This document shows positions 17,359 to 26,600 of a DNA stretch of 64,000 nucleotides, piece by piece (the stretch's first letter is position 1; each line of letters begins with the position of its first letter). A program made the position numbers and the translations under genes. The notes under the pieces are model-generated. The model saw only the letters and a list, made by a program, of their open reading frames with translations, made no database searches and had not been told where the DNA came from. The DNA is from Acidobacteriaceae bacterium. Lineage in GTDB: Bacteria; Acidobacteriota; Terriglobia; Terriglobales; Acidobacteriaceae. The DNA lies in contig PLXE01000112.1 of assembly GCA_003151335.1 (NCBI GenBank), forward strand, positions 131,555 through 195,554. The letters run 5' to 3'.

Positions 17359-18003
17359 TCAGAACCCCTGCGCGACCAACCGCTCTACCGTCAGCGCTCC
17401 GCTCTGCTCATCGCGCTTGGTCCATTTCTCCAGGTACTTGGCGACGATGTCGGTCTCAATGTTCACCGGATCGCCGGGCTTCAGCGAACCGAGATTTGTC
17501 ATCTTCACGGTGTGCGGGATGATGGCAATGGTAAGCCGCAGACCTTCCAGCTTTGCCACCGTGAGGCTGATTCCTTCGATGGCGATTGAGCCCTTGAACA
17601 CAACATACTTCTCCAGCTCCTCCGGGATATCGAGGAGCAGCCAGAAGTCGTCGGCGTTGGCAATTGGCTCCAAGCCCACGAAACGGCCCGTGCCATCCAC
17701 GTGTCCTTGCACCATGTGACCGCCCATGCGGCCATCCGCCTTCAGTGGCAACTCCAGGTTTACCAGCGCGCCCTGAGTGATGCGAGAGAGCGAAGTCAGC
17801 CTCCAGGTTTCGGCGGCCAGGTCGGCGCAGAAGGATTGCGGCGTGATGTCGAGCGCGGTAAGGCAGACGCCACTCACGGCGACGCTGTTCCCCTGCTGCA
17901 ACTCCTTCGCGGTGGCCGGGGCGTTGATGGTAATGCGGTGATTGCCGCCGCGTTCGACAATGCTGGCAATCGTTCCGACTTCTTCGACGAGTCCAGTAAA
18001 CAT
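17359..18003 (-). CDS. ribE: Riboflavin synthase (alpha subunit) RibE
   Basis: Dismutates two 6,7-dimethyl-8-ribityllumazine molecules to riboflavin. The 214-residue protein starts MFTGLVEEVGTI at 18003, the nearly invariant N-terminus, and has the two tandem lumazine-binding barrels: NSVAVSGVCLTALDI in the first and the equivalent GSIAIEGISLTVAKLEG in the second, plus GHMVQGHVDGTGR. It lies on the same strand as ribD, 120 bp downstream of it, separated by a degenerate repeat. No FMN riboswitch is evident in the window upstream of ribD. Confidence 0.95.
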   Translation of the reverse strand: MFTGLVEEVGTIASIVERGGNHRITINAPATAKELQQGNSVAVSGVCLTALDITPQSFCADLAAETWRLTSLSRITQGALVNLELPLKADGRMGGHMVQGHVDGTGRFVGLEPIANADDFWLLLDIPEELEKYVVFKGSIAIEGISLTVAKLEGLRLTIAIIPHTVKMTNLGSLKPGDPVNIETDIVAKYLEKWTKRDEQSGALTVERLVAQGF

Positions 18004-18016
18004 TATGATGACCTCG

Positions 18017-18135
18017 AAATGCGGCAATTAGCAATTGGCACTTAGCCTTTAGGTCATTTTACAGGCCGAGGGGTGACAGTTTTCTTATTATCAAGCCGAA
18101 AGGTAAATGCTAAATGCCAAACGCTAAGTGCTGAC
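18017..18135. repeat. Degenerate short-unit repeats between ribD and ribE
   Basis: Two patches, 18017-18043 (GGCAATTAGCAATTGGCACT) and 18104-18135 (AAATGCTAAATGCCAAACGC), built of imperfect 8-9-base units. The second covers the ribD stop codon, so the last residues of RibD are repeat-encoded. They resemble the runs at 58094 and 61918. Confidence 0.5.
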
Positions 18136-19344
18136 TTCGTAAGGATCGCGCAGATAGCCTTCCACGGCAAAGTCTTCTCCGAAGCGATGCAGCACCAGCG
18201 ATTTTACGTAAGCCGCTTCGCTGATGCGGCGATATCCCGCACCCAGCGCAAACGGAATGGACCCCGTGCCCGCGAGAATCTTCGGAGCATAGTAAAAGAA
18301 AATCTTATCCACCACTCCCGCGGATAGAGCGGCCCAATTCACCATGGCCCCGCCTTCGATAATCAGGCTGGTGACTTCACACCCGCCAAGGTTAGCCAAC
18401 ACTCTTTCGAGATCAGGCCGACCGTCGATGGCCGGGGAACTGCCGGGGAAGGGAATGGTACCGTCTTCGACGGGACGGCGCATCGGGACCTGCTCCACGA
18501 TGACGCCGCGCGCTTCCAGTTCACGCCGCTTGTTCTCCTCCGCGAAACAACAAAATACGATCAGATCTTCCCGCGCTGTCTTGACCACGCGCGAGTCGAG
18601 CGGCAAGCGCAAGCGGGAATCGAGGATCACGCGCAGCAACGGCCTGCGGCGGGGAAGGCCGGTGCGATCGGTAAGCAGTGGATCGTCTGCGATTATGGTG
18701 CCCACGCCGACCATGATGGCATCGTTGGCGTGGCGCAGTTGGTGCACGTGCGCCCGTGCTTCTTCACTGGTGATCCAGTCGCCACTCGCCGTCAAGGACC
18801 CCAGGGCCCCCGGAGTTGCGCTTTCTCCCGGCGGCGGAGCGATCTTTCCGTCGAGCGTCATCGCCGTCTTGAGGGTGACAAACGGAGTCTTGTGACGGAC
18901 ATACTTTGCGAAGGACTCATTCAGCTTCCTGGCTTCGGCTTCACCAAGGCCTTCCTGCAGCTCTATCCCGGCATTGCGCAACCTGGCCAATCCTTGTCCC
19001 CCGACCGCCGGATTGGGATCGCGCATAGCCACGAAGACGCGCTTCACCCCGGCGGCAATGAGGGCGTCGGCGCACGGACCCGTGCGTCCCACGTGGGAGC
19101 AGGGTTCGAGATTTACATAGAGAGTGGCGCCACGGGCACGGTCCCCCGCTTCTTCCAACGCCAGCAGTTCGGCGTGTTTGCGGCCCTCGTAAGTATGCGT
19201 ACCGCGACCGATGACCTTGCCCTCTGCGTCAACAAGCATCGCGCCAACGCACGGGTTCGGAGAAGCGAGGGCGATGCCTTTGCGGGCCAGTTCCAGCGCT
19301 TGCTGCATGAACTGCTCATCACGAGTTGGTGATTGACCGGCCAT
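18124..19344 (-). CDS. ribD: Bifunctional riboflavin deaminase/reductase RibD
   Basis: Second and third steps of riboflavin synthesis. The N-terminal deaminase (about 1-150) has the zinc site HAELLALEEAG and EPCSHVGRTGPC, and the family's NPCVGAMLV. The C-terminal reductase (about 155-400) begins PFVTLKTAMTLDGKIA and contains VGVGTIIADDPLLTDR and RVILDSRLRLP. It is 406 residues long, slightly over the usual length because of a spacer (PPGESATPGALGSLTASG) before the reductase GDWITSEEAR. It starts 12 bp after the hicA stop on the same strand, so it may be read through from hicBA. Confidence 0.95.
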   Translation of the reverse strand: MAGQSPTRDEQFMQQALELARKGIALASPNPCVGAMLVDAEGKVIGRGTHTYEGRKHAELLALEEAGDRARGATLYVNLEPCSHVGRTGPCADALIAAGVKRVFVAMRDPNPAVGGQGLARLRNAGIELQEGLGEAEARKLNESFAKYVRHKTPFVTLKTAMTLDGKIAPPPGESATPGALGSLTASGDWITSEEARAHVHQLRHANDAIMVGVGTIIADDPLLTDRTGLPRRRPLLRVILDSRLRLPLDSRVVKTAREDLIVFCCFAEENKRRELEARGVIVEQVPMRRPVEDGTIPFPGSSPAIDGRPDLERVLANLGGCEVTSLIIEGGAMVNWAALSAGVVDKIFFYYAPKILAGTGSIPFALGAGYRRISEAAYVKSLVLHRFGEDFAVEGYLRDPYEVST

Positions 19345-19356
19345 TAATTGCCCAGG

Positions 19357-19608
19357 CTACCGCTCCTCCGTGAAGAACCACGTTTTCAGATCAGCTTCCG
19401 GAATGTAACGGCACGCTTGCCGGAAGACTGCATGTAGGGTGCCAGGCACAATATTCTTATGGATCGGTACGGTGAGCGTTTGTCGCTCGCCGCTCGGAAG
19501 AATGCGCCTCAGTTTGGCGTGACTGCCCCGGACCGTCATTATTTGAAAACCAAAACTTCCTAAAGCCTTCAACACTTCGCGAGCAGACAGATGCCGAAGC
19601 TTGGTCAT
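19357..19608 (-). CDS. hicA: HicA-type toxin (mRNA interferase)
   Basis: An 83-residue HicA/YcfA-like protein. HicA toxins carry a double-stranded-RNA-binding fold with a catalytic His in a G-S-H-x-x motif; here VRGSHAKLRR has His30. The N-terminus (REVLKALGSFGFQIM) and the closing VPGTLHAVFRQA are typical. It overlaps the antitoxin stop by four bases (ATGA), with the antitoxin first, the reverse of the classical E. coli order. Confidence 0.85.
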   Translation of the reverse strand: MTKLRHLSAREVLKALGSFGFQIMTVRGSHAKLRRILPSGERQTLTVPIHKNIVPGTLHAVFRQACRYIPEADLKTWFFTEER

Positions 19609-20153
19609 AGGCTCAGGGGTGCTTCAAAAATCACCTGCAGGCGCGGGCGGTCCGACAATCCCAACGCTGCCAGATCTTCTCCTTCGAGATGCAGGGCGAG
19701 TGCATCGCTGAGGTTCCGCACGACTTCATCCAAAGTATTTCCTTGAGTCACTACCGCGACCTCCAGGCACTCGGCTGTGCAGACGTCTTGGTCGGTATGG
19801 ATGACGGCGTGAATCACATCGCGCAGTGACGGATGGTCGGGGTTCTCTCGCCGTGAGTTCGTTCTGGCCACGGAAGGCCCACCAGCATGACTTCCCGTGC
19901 TCAGCCCGGTCGTCCGGTACTTGGGCAAGACTTCATATTGCCCATGCCCCACTCGCCGGAAGTAATCCCACTTGCGCAAATGGTTCTTGGGCGCATTAAC
20001 GCAGCAGCGGCTGACGATATCAGTGCGAACCGAGTTCTCCTTAAGCCCAGGGAGCGCCCGCACCACCTCATACGGAGTAAAAGTCCAGTCACCACGCTGA
20101 ACTGCAATTCGGTTGGCTGCCGCAAGGACTTCTTCGTGAACATGCAAGCTCAT
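19605..20153 (-). CDS. hicB: HicB-type antitoxin with N-terminal winged-helix extension
   Basis: A 182-residue protein in two parts. Residues about 110-182 match the small HicB fold (VIHTDQDVCTAECLEVAVVT, then TLDEVVRNLSDALALHLEGE), which neutralises HicA. Residues 1-75 form a separate domain (EVLAAANRIAVQRGDWTFTP, then SVRTDIVSRCCVNAPKNH and RVGHGQYEV) that resembles a winged-helix domain otherwise found attached to nucleases and restriction-type proteins. Classical HicB carries its DNA-binding domain at the C-terminus, so this architecture is unusual. ATG at 20153, GGAGAG upstream. Confidence 0.8.
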   Translation of the reverse strand: MSLHVHEEVLAAANRIAVQRGDWTFTPYEVVRALPGLKENSVRTDIVSRCCVNAPKNHLRKWDYFRRVGHGQYEVLPKYRTTGLSTGSHAGGPSVARTNSRRENPDHPSLRDVIHAVIHTDQDVCTAECLEVAVVTQGNTLDEVVRNLSDALALHLEGEDLAALGLSDRPRLQVIFEAPLSL

Positions 20154-20177
20154 AAAACTCTCCGGGGCTAAATTTAT

Positions 20178-20205
20178 TTGATAATCACGTGATTGTCTAG
20201 TGCAA
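20178..20205 (-). promoter_or_regulatory. hicBA promoter with palindromic operator
   Basis: On the minus strand TTGCAC (20200-20205) and TATCAA (20178-20183) are 16 bases apart, fitting -35 and -10 boxes. Between them lies a perfect 12-bp palindrome, AATCACGTGATT (20183-20194), about 30 bases before the hicB start: a natural site for autorepression. Confidence 0.55.
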
Positions 20206-20211
20206 AGATCT

Positions 20212-21162
20212 TCAGTCGAACAACGAATTCACGAAGTCCTGCGGGTTGAAGGGCAGAAGATCGCTCACCTTTTCACCGACTCCAACATAGCGCACCGGCA
20301 AGCCCAGTTCCTTCGAGATGGCCACCACCACGCCGCCCTTGGCGGTGCCGTCGAGCTTGGTGAGCACAATTCCGGTGACGCCGGCGGATTGCGTGAACAG
20401 ACGCGCTTGTTGCAAACCGTTCTGGCCGGTGGTTGCGTCCATCACCAGCAAGGTCTCGTGGGGAGCGTTGGCGCTGAGGCGTTGCGCGGTGCGGCGCATC
20501 TTCGCCAGCTCTTCCATCAGGCTGGTTTTGGTATGCAGACGGCCAGCGGTGTCCACGATGACGTAGTCGATGTTGCGCGCTTTGGCGGCTTGCATCGCGT
20601 CAAAGAGCACGGCCGCAGGATCGCCGCCTGGCTTGTTCTTGATGACTTCGGTTCCGGTGCGGTCGCCCCAGATCTCGAGCTGCTCAATGGCCGCGGCGCG
20701 AAACGTGTCTGCCGCCGCCAGCAGCACGGTTTTACCCTGGCCGCGCAAAGTGTGCGCCAGCTTGCCGATGGTCGTCGTCTTGCCAACCCCATTCACCCCG
20801 ACCACCAGGATGACTTCCGGCTCGCCGTCAACTTTTTGGACCGGCTTCTTGTCCGTGGTATTCAGGATGGCCAACAGTTCGTCTTTCAACACGCGCTTTA
20901 ACTCCTCGACGTTGCCCACCTGCTTGCGATCGACTTTCTCGCGTAAGGCCGCCAGCACGGTCGAGGTGGTAGCTGTGCCGAGATCGGCAGTCAGTAGTGT
21001 CGCTTCCAAGTCGTCCAGAGTGTCGCGGTCAATCTCCTTGCGGATGGCGACTACCTCTTCAATCCGCTCGCTGAGGGTCTCGCGGGTCCGCGTGACCGCC
21101 TCTTTCATGCGTTGGAGGAAACTGGGCTTTTCTTCGGTGTTGCCAAATAAGGTTTGAATCAT
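20212..21162 (-). CDS. ftsY: Signal recognition particle receptor FtsY
   Basis: SRP-receptor GTPase for co-translational membrane targeting. The 316-residue protein (ATG at 21162; a TTG at 21189 is possible) has a short charged N-domain and an NG domain with [39 protein letters not shown] and [11 protein letters not shown]. It lacks the long acidic A-domain of E. coli FtsY, as usual outside the gammaproteobacteria. Its start faces the left end of the Mu-like element 123 bp away, so its promoter lies just outside, or was affected by, the insertion. Confidence 0.96.
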   Translation of the reverse strand: MIQTLFGNTEEKPSFLQRMKEAVTRTRETLSERIEEVVAIRKEIDRDTLDDLEATLLTADLGTATTSTVLAALREKVDRKQVGNVEELKRVLKDELLAILNTTDKKPVQKVDGEPEVILVVGVNGVGKTTTIGKLAHTLRGQGKTVLLAAADTFRAAAIEQLEIWGDRTGTEVIKNKPGGDPAAVLFDAMQAAKARNIDYVIVDTAGRLHTKTSLMEELAKMRRTAQRLSANAPHETLLVMDATTGQNGLQQARLFTQSAGVTGIVLTKLDGTAKGGVVVAISKELGLPVRYVGVGEKVSDLLPFNPQDFVNSLFD

Positions 21163-21280
21163 GAAGGAATCCGGCGCGACAGTCGCCAAATACGCCGACG
21201 GAGGTAATTTGCCGCTCCCACGATAGCGATGCGTCGCGAAAGTCCATTATAGACACGGGATTGCGCTGCCGCTTCGATTC

Positions 21281-21285
21281 GCTGT
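21281..21285. repeat. 5-bp target site duplication, left copy
   Basis: GCTGT immediately left of the element's terminal TG. The same five bases follow the terminal CA at 36999-37003. Mu-type transposition makes 5-bp duplications. Confidence 0.85.
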
Positions 21286-21332
21286 TGTGGCTACAGGAAT
21301 TAAATGCAATAAAAACAGGAATTGCGTGAAAT
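21286..21332 (+). promoter_or_regulatory. Left end with two transposase-binding-site candidates
   Basis: L1 ACAGGAATTAAATGCAAT (21293-21310) and L2 ACAGGAATTGCGTGAAAT (21315-21332) are direct repeats 22 bases apart, pointing inward from the terminal TG. The right end has the same motif inverted. Confidence 0.8.
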
Positions 21333-21476
21333 AACGGGCGATTCGGCTGGGCAAAAAAATGCGGCCGCTTGGCGTAGCCTAAAGCCAAGCAATTCAGTGG
21401 AGCGATGATCCATCACAGCCAACGCAGAGTGAGGGACTCTGTACTACCTGAGAGGGCCGAAGGTGATGGCCCAGCT

Positions 21477-21752
21477 TCAACCGGACGGAGTAGCTGTCGG
21501 CGCCAGTCCGCCAGGAACTATAGGCAAAGGGTTGGGCTCCTCATCTCTTCTTCCGCAGTATGGGCAACGGGGAGCTTTGCGCGCCGCTGCTCGCCGATCG
21601 CGTTGCCGCTCCGCAGCGTCTGCGTTCTTGCATGGCCTCCCACAGAACCTCATTCGATAGTTCGGTACTACCTTCCCACATTTCGGAAGCTGGCAGATCC
21701 TGGCAATCAACTCGACACCCGCACTCTTCTGCTCGTTCGCGCGGAGGTGCAT
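21477..21752 (-). CDS. Small Cys-rich (zinc-binding) protein
   Basis: A 91-residue basic protein. Cys residues are arranged ICQLPKCGK, then RFCGRPCKN, then RCPYCGRR, a pattern expected of one or two zinc fingers, with an Arg/Ala-rich helix (ADAAERQRDRRAAARK) between. The first two pairs resemble the short RYC-xx-C fingers seen in small regulators. It is the last gene of the element's minus-strand arm, next to the left end, where Mu-like phages often keep small accessory genes. The function is not assigned. The start at 21752 overlaps a 46-codon frame ending at 21707. Confidence 0.5.
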   Translation of the reverse strand: MHLRANEQKSAGVELIARICQLPKCGKVVPNYRMRFCGRPCKNADAAERQRDRRAAARKAPRCPYCGRRDEEPNPLPIVPGGLAPTATPSG

Positions 21753-21847
21753 CCTTCCCGCCTGACAACACCCTCTTTCAATAATTCAGCGGCCTGCGTT
21801 GCCGTCAGGTGAATCTTCGACAATGGCTCATGCACGATGTTAGGCAT
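21707..21847 (-). CDS. Possible 46-aa peptide coupled to gp27-like gene
   Basis: Starts ATGCCTAA, so its ATG overlaps the stop of the gp27-like gene. The product (KIHLTATQAAELLKEGVVRR in its middle) looks like the first helices of an excisionase- or MerR-type HTH. It overlaps the Cys-rich gene in another frame; a frameshift fusing the two is possible. Evidence is limited to the coupling and the protein-like N-terminus. Confidence 0.35.
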   Translation of the reverse strand: MPNIVHEPLSKIHLTATQAAELLKEGVVRREGCTSARTSRRVRVSS

Positions 21848-22544
21848 TGCTCACCGGAGGCAATCCGAAGACGCGCTCACGCAAGCGGTTGATATCGTCG
21901 ACCGTGATCTCCTTGCCTTTGCCCACCTTCGCCGAGAGTTTCTCCATGTCCTTCTGGAGGCGCGCGCGCTGGAGCTCGGAAGTCTTCACCAACTCGTCGA
22001 CGCGCTGTTGCTCTGTCGCGGCCAGCTGCTCGCGCACCGTGTTCTTGCGCGCCTCCTGGGCGAGCTGGGCCAGCGCCAGTAGGTACTTGGCCCGTTTTTC
22101 TGGGGCCTGCGACTCCAGCATGGCGAAGATCACGTTGGAGGCGCCCTTGAGGGCCGCCTCGTCTAAGTGCTCAATGCCACCAGCGGCGAGGACTTCCACG
22201 ACCTCCTTCGCCTGTGCAGATACCTTAAGAAACTCTTCCCTCACCTGCTCGTAGCGCAGGTCGTACCAACGCAGCAGCGTCGAAGCCGGCAAACGCCGCG
22301 TTGGAAAGAGCTCCAGCACTTTGGCATCAAGCGAATCCCAATCGACAAATCCATCCCTGCCCAGCCGGGCCTTCCAGTCCTCTTTATAGGGCAGCGCTGA
22401 AAGGCGCTCGATCTCCGGCCAGGTCATTGGATAGTCGGCGCGCAGGGCCTTGATGGCCTCACCTACCGACGGAGGGAGAGCGTCGATGGTCAAGCGTTGG
22501 CGCTTCAGCCGCGCCTCTCCGACTTTTGGCCGCTGCTTTGACAT
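21840..22544 (-). CDS. Mu gp27-like protein (DUF3486 family)
   Basis: A 234-residue protein resembling Mu gp27, the presumed small-terminase-position protein of transposable phages. Shared features are the N-terminal LTIDALPPSVGEAIKAL, a segment on picking a site by a HTH (RRLPASTLLRWYDLRYEQVR), and the long C-terminal helices. Residues about 170-215 are a charged coiled coil (REQLAATEQQRVDELVKTSE). In Mu-like phages the large terminase and portal genes follow at once; here only small genes and the element's left end follow. Confidence 0.75.
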   Translation of the reverse strand: MSKQRPKVGEARLKRQRLTIDALPPSVGEAIKALRADYPMTWPEIERLSALPYKEDWKARLGRDGFVDWDSLDAKVLELFPTRRLPASTLLRWYDLRYEQVREEFLKVSAQAKEVVEVLAAGGIEHLDEAALKGASNVIFAMLESQAPEKRAKYLLALAQLAQEARKNTVREQLAATEQQRVDELVKTSELQRARLQKDMEKLSAKVGKGKEITVDDINRLRERVFGLPPVSNA

Positions 22545-22547
22545 AAT

Positions 22548-22865
22548 TCAGAGAACCAGGACGAGTGGGTCCTTCATATAACCCTCCAACAGGCGCAGTC
22601 CCGTAGTCGTGAGCTCGATGCGCTCCATCCACCTCGTGCCCTTCCGGTTGTCAACTTTTTCCTCGTACTTGACATAGTCAGCGTTGTGGAGTTCCTGCAG
22701 CAGGGTGAAGACGTAGTCCTGCGCCACAGTGAACCCCATCCTCGTCATCATGGCCCAAAGGGTCAGGTCGTCCATGTGCGAGCGCTGCCCGTAGTGGTTG
22801 TTGCGGACGAACTGCAGGATCACGCCGCGGTGGCGGGCTAATTGAGTGGTCTCAATCGCGTCCAT
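22548..22865 (-). CDS. Winged-helix phage protein (105 aa)
   Basis: A 105-residue protein whose layout, three helices and a beta-wing (RHRGVILQFVRNNHYGQRSH, DYVFTLLQELHNADYVKYEE, RIELTTTGLRLLEG), is that of a winged helix. Similar small winged-helix genes sit just before the gp27 gene in many Mu-like prophages, as here (2-bp gap). It overlaps the preceding DUF3467 gene by 14 bases, indicating translational coupling. Confidence 0.65.
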   Translation of the reverse strand: MDAIETTQLARHRGVILQFVRNNHYGQRSHMDDLTLWAMMTRMGFTVAQDYVFTLLQELHNADYVKYEEKVDNRKGTRWMERIELTTTGLRLLEGYMKDPLVLVL

Positions 22866-23196
22866 TTATTTTGTCCCCATCTTTCATGGTCCCGTTCTTA
22901 GCCTCGAAGCGCGCGACGGCCTCCGCGATCCCCTGACTCACCCGCTTGGCTTGCTGCCATGAGACGGTTACAGCTACTCGCTGCGTGACCACTCCTGGCA
23001 GTGCCGTGGTTTTCGCGTTTCCTTCCGGCCATTCGAAAGCGGCATCAAAGATCTGTCCCTCCGCCGGGACGATCTGGCCGAAAGCAAGCCTGAGATCGTC
23101 TCTGGTGGTACTGAGCGCAACATGGTTGCTGTAAATCTCGGGGAGACCCCCATCGGGTTCGACCAACCTGAAGGCTTTGAGTTTGTCTTTTGGCAT
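22852..23196 (-). CDS. DUF3467-like protein, copy 1
   Basis: A 114-residue protein from the ATG at 23196 (GGGA upstream). It has the DUF3467 pattern: an N-terminal EIYSNHVALSTTRDDLRLAFG strand-helix followed by VAVTVSWQQAKRVSQGIAEA and a C-terminal helix ending EAKNG. The neighbour at 23225-23590 is a clear paralogue. DUF3467 proteins are small, of unknown function and not standard Mu genes. An upstream extension to 23313 is not needed. Confidence 0.65.
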   Translation of the reverse strand: MPKDKLKAFRLVEPDGGLPEIYSNHVALSTTRDDLRLAFGQIVPAEGQIFDAAFEWPEGNAKTTALPGVVTQRVAVTVSWQQAKRVSQGIAEAVARFEAKNGTMKDGDKINGRD

Positions 23197-23224
23197 TCCC
23201 TTGTCTGCCTCTTCCTGCCGCTCA

Positions 23225-23590
23225 CTAATTAGTGAAGTCTTGGCGGCTACTCTGTGGCCCTGGCTCGGCCCCCGGACACACGGGCTGCTTAATTTCACCG
23301 TTAGCCGCCTCAAAGCCTTGCACGGCCTCTGTTAGCATCCCGACCAGGATTTTCAAGTCAGACCATGATGTCGTTACGGCCGCGCGTTCTTCGGCCAGCA
23401 GCTTGGTCCGTTGGTTGCTCCATCCTCCGAGCTTCCCATCAGTTGCCGCTGGGCCATCTGAAGCAACGATAAGCTGTGAGAACGCTATACGAACGTCGCG
23501 CCCCGTCCAGCCCAGCGAGAAGAGGTTGCTGTACACCTCGCAGGGATGCTGGCGCTCAGTTGAGGGGGAGCCATCCTGATTTTTGTTCAT
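23225..23590 (-). CDS. DUF3467-like protein, copy 2
   Basis: A 121-residue paralogue of the downstream gene. It shares EVYSNLFSLGWTGRDVRIAF with EIYSNHVALSTTRDDLRLAF, and AAVTTSWSDLKILVGMLTEA with the equivalent helix, ending EAANGEI. The ATG at 23590 is preferred; a longer frame reaches into the tape-measure gene. Tandem duplication is likely; the role is unknown. Confidence 0.6.
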   Translation of the reverse strand: MNKNQDGSPSTERQHPCEVYSNLFSLGWTGRDVRIAFSQLIVASDGPAATDGKLGGWSNQRTKLLAEERAAVTTSWSDLKILVGMLTEAVQGFEAANGEIKQPVCPGAEPGPQSSRQDFTN

Positions 23591-23627
23591 TGCCTCTGTT
23601 CCCTTTCCCCGATAGAACTGCTCAGCC

Positions 23628-26600
23628 TCAGGCACCGAGGGCCTTCCCTGCATAGCGGTTGGCGTTGGCGTTGAGGTGCGACTGAATCTCTTGCGCGCCG
23701 CCCGAGCGCAGGAAGCGCGAAAAGTCCTGCACGTCGAGGGCGCGAATATGTACATGCAGATGGCTTTCGCCGCCGCCGCCGTTTCCTCCGCCGCCCAGTC
23801 CCAGGCCGTTGCCGCGCGAGATGTCCGCGCCGCGGTTCATGGCGTCGAGCGTCGAGCTGTGCCGCATGTTGGTCATCCGGTCCATCATCCGTTCGCCCAC
23901 TTGCGCGTGAATGTAGCCCGAGTTTGGCCCGGTGGAGAGGTCCCCGAAATGCCTAATTACTCCGCCCGAGTCGTACTGTGCCGCTTGCATGGTGATGGCG
24001 CCGCTGCGATCGGCGTTCTGCTGGCGCTGCATTTCGTCGATGGCCGCTGCGATCTCCGGCACGACCTTGCGCTGGTACACGCCCACCGCTCCGCTGCCCC
24101 ACTGCTTGGCCTGCGCGTCGGCCTTCATCTGCAGCAGGTTCATGTCCTGCATTCCCTGGTCGAATCCCACCTGCGCCGCGGTGTAGGCCGTTAGTTCTTT
24201 CGTGATGGCCGGAACGACCTGCTCGTCGTTGTACTTGCGCATCTGGCTGGCGCCGTGGTCGCCAAACAACGAACCAAAGAGGCCCAGTATCGCGCCCCCG
24301 ATCGCCCCGATTGCGGTGCCGATGCCGGGTAGGATCGCGGTGCCAAGGGATGCGCCGGCCATCGCGTCGTTCAGGACTGCGCTCCCGATATTTGGGTTGC
24401 CCCAGTTTTGGGCAATGGTCATGCCTGCACCGATCCCGGCCATGCCAATCCCCATCCCCTGTGCGAGCCCGAAACTGCTGCCGCTGCTGTCGCCGGAAGG
24501 CGGCGTTCCGAGCACACCTGCATCGTTGGTCGGTGGCTGATTGATGTCAGTAGGTTGGAAGCCGCCCGGTACGCCTGGGACTCCGTTCGGATTGAGCATC
24601 GGGGCCGCGCCCGTCCCGCCGCTCATAAAATTCTGCACTCCGCTGCCGAAGACTCCGCCGCTAGCCAGAGTGCCAAACAGGCTGCTGCTCTGGCCAACGG
24701 CACCCGCAGCCGGTCCGCCGATCGCTGAGGCCATTCCGGGCACTGCGCCCATCACTCCGGTTGCGCCGGTCGGTGCAGCATTGATGTCAGAAGGTTGGAA
24801 GCCGCCGCCCATCGCGCCCGTGCCGCCGCTGCCGAACATGTCGGTGAAATCTCCAGTGCCACCGCCCGGAGTCAAACCACCGCCGCCGAAGCCGCCCGCG
24901 CCAACTCCGCCCCCGCTGGCCAGGCTGCCGACTTGCATCGCTGCTGAGGTCAGCGACTGCGCGGCTGAGGCCAGCATCGTGCCCGACGATGACAAAGTTG
25001 TGCCGGCTGCATTCAGCGTCGAGCCTGCGCTGCTGAGCGTGCTGCCGGCTGCGCTTAGTGTCGAGCTTCCGCCCGCTCCGGCCGCGCCGTGCTGCGGCGC
25101 AAAGATGCTGCCCAGCGCGGTCTTTGGGTTGGTGCTGGTGGACATCTCCGGATTCATGCCGAAGAGCACCGACAGGGCGCTCCCCATCGGGCCTTTAGCC
25201 TCCGTGATTTGCATCATCCAGTTGGCCAGCATGTCCATCATGATTTGCTTGCCGCGCTGCTCTATATATTTCGAGGGGTTATCGAGGAGCGAAGTCAGCG
25301 AGCCTGCCAGTTTGTCGCGCGTCTGCTGCTGCGCCTTTTCCATTTCCGCCGCAGCTCGGTTTGCCTCTGCCGTGACGCGCTGATAGTACTGGTTCCATAC
25401 TTGCTCTTGCGCCGCCGCCTGTTCTGTGGTCAGCCCATGTTGCTGGTCCGCAACTTGCTTGAAGTAGGCAAGCTGCGCCTCCAGATCGGCTTTGGCCTTC
25501 TGTGCGGTTTCATCGAACTGTTCGCGGATCAACTCCTGCGCCGCCAGCCACGGCGGAAGGCTGGCCTTGGCGGTTTCGGCATTGATGCGCGCGATTTCCT
25601 GATTGTCGCGCTCGCTCATCTGCTGGCGTTCGCGCTGCGCGTTTTGATCAACGCCGTTCAGGGCAGCCTGGGCACGCTGCTCAGCGGCAACGCGCTCCGG
25701 GTCCTGAGCTGGAAGCTGACCATAGCCCTTGGTGAATTCCTCAGAGATGCGGGCCTTGGTGCGCGCGGCATCGGCTTCAATGCGAGCGTAGCCGGTTTCC
25801 ATCTGCGCGTCGGCGCGCATGGACAGGTCGGCCATCTGCTGATTGAATTGCCCGTGGGCGTCAAGGATCTCGGCATCGGTTTGCTGTTCCAGCGCGAGGG
25901 CGCGCTTCTGCTTCTCCTCGTCGGGGACCGCCCGGTTTGCGGGGTTCGCCCACAGGTCCGTGACCCGCTCATTGCCCTCGGCCCTGATTTTCGCCACGCC
26001 GGTCAGCCCAGCTTGTGCAGCCGTCTGCTGGATCTTCTCGGTCGCGAATTGCTCCTCGGCGATCTTGTCCAACACCTGCTGGTCGTACTTCTCTCGGATG
26101 GCGGCGATCTCCCGGATGCCGCCCTTTGCTGCCTCGATGGCCTGCTGCTCCTGGCTGCGAATCAGTGCGACGCCGGCGAGGTGGGAATTGGTAGCCGCGT
26201 TCTGCGCCGTGGTGACTGCGGCTGTGTCGCTCCGCGATTGAGCCGCATCGGCGGCTTGGCGCTGCGCCAGGTGCGTCGCCTGCGCATCGTGCTGCTGTTG
26301 GTCGTACTGCCCCTTCAACGCCTCCGGCGTAATGTGGAGCCCCGCCTTCTGCGCTTCGGCCGATGTGTTGATGGTCTCCGCTAGGGCTGCGGCATTAGCC
26401 CGCTGCTGATCGAAGTGGAGCTTGGAGAGGGCGTCGGCGTCTTTCTGGGCCTGGGAATTCTTGGCGTAGCCTTCCAACTGCCCAGCGTGCACGGTTGCTT
26501 GATTGCGCAGCGCCTGTTGGGCCTCTTCGTCCTGCAGTTTGGTCTTGTGCTCATGCAGCTGGCCGGCCTGCCCCATCTTTTTGGCTTGATCCGCATCATT

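Noticed and set aside
25089-26384. 431-codon plus-strand frame opposite the tape-measure gene
   Set aside because: Antisense shadow of a GC-rich gene; leucine/arginine-rich without domain features.
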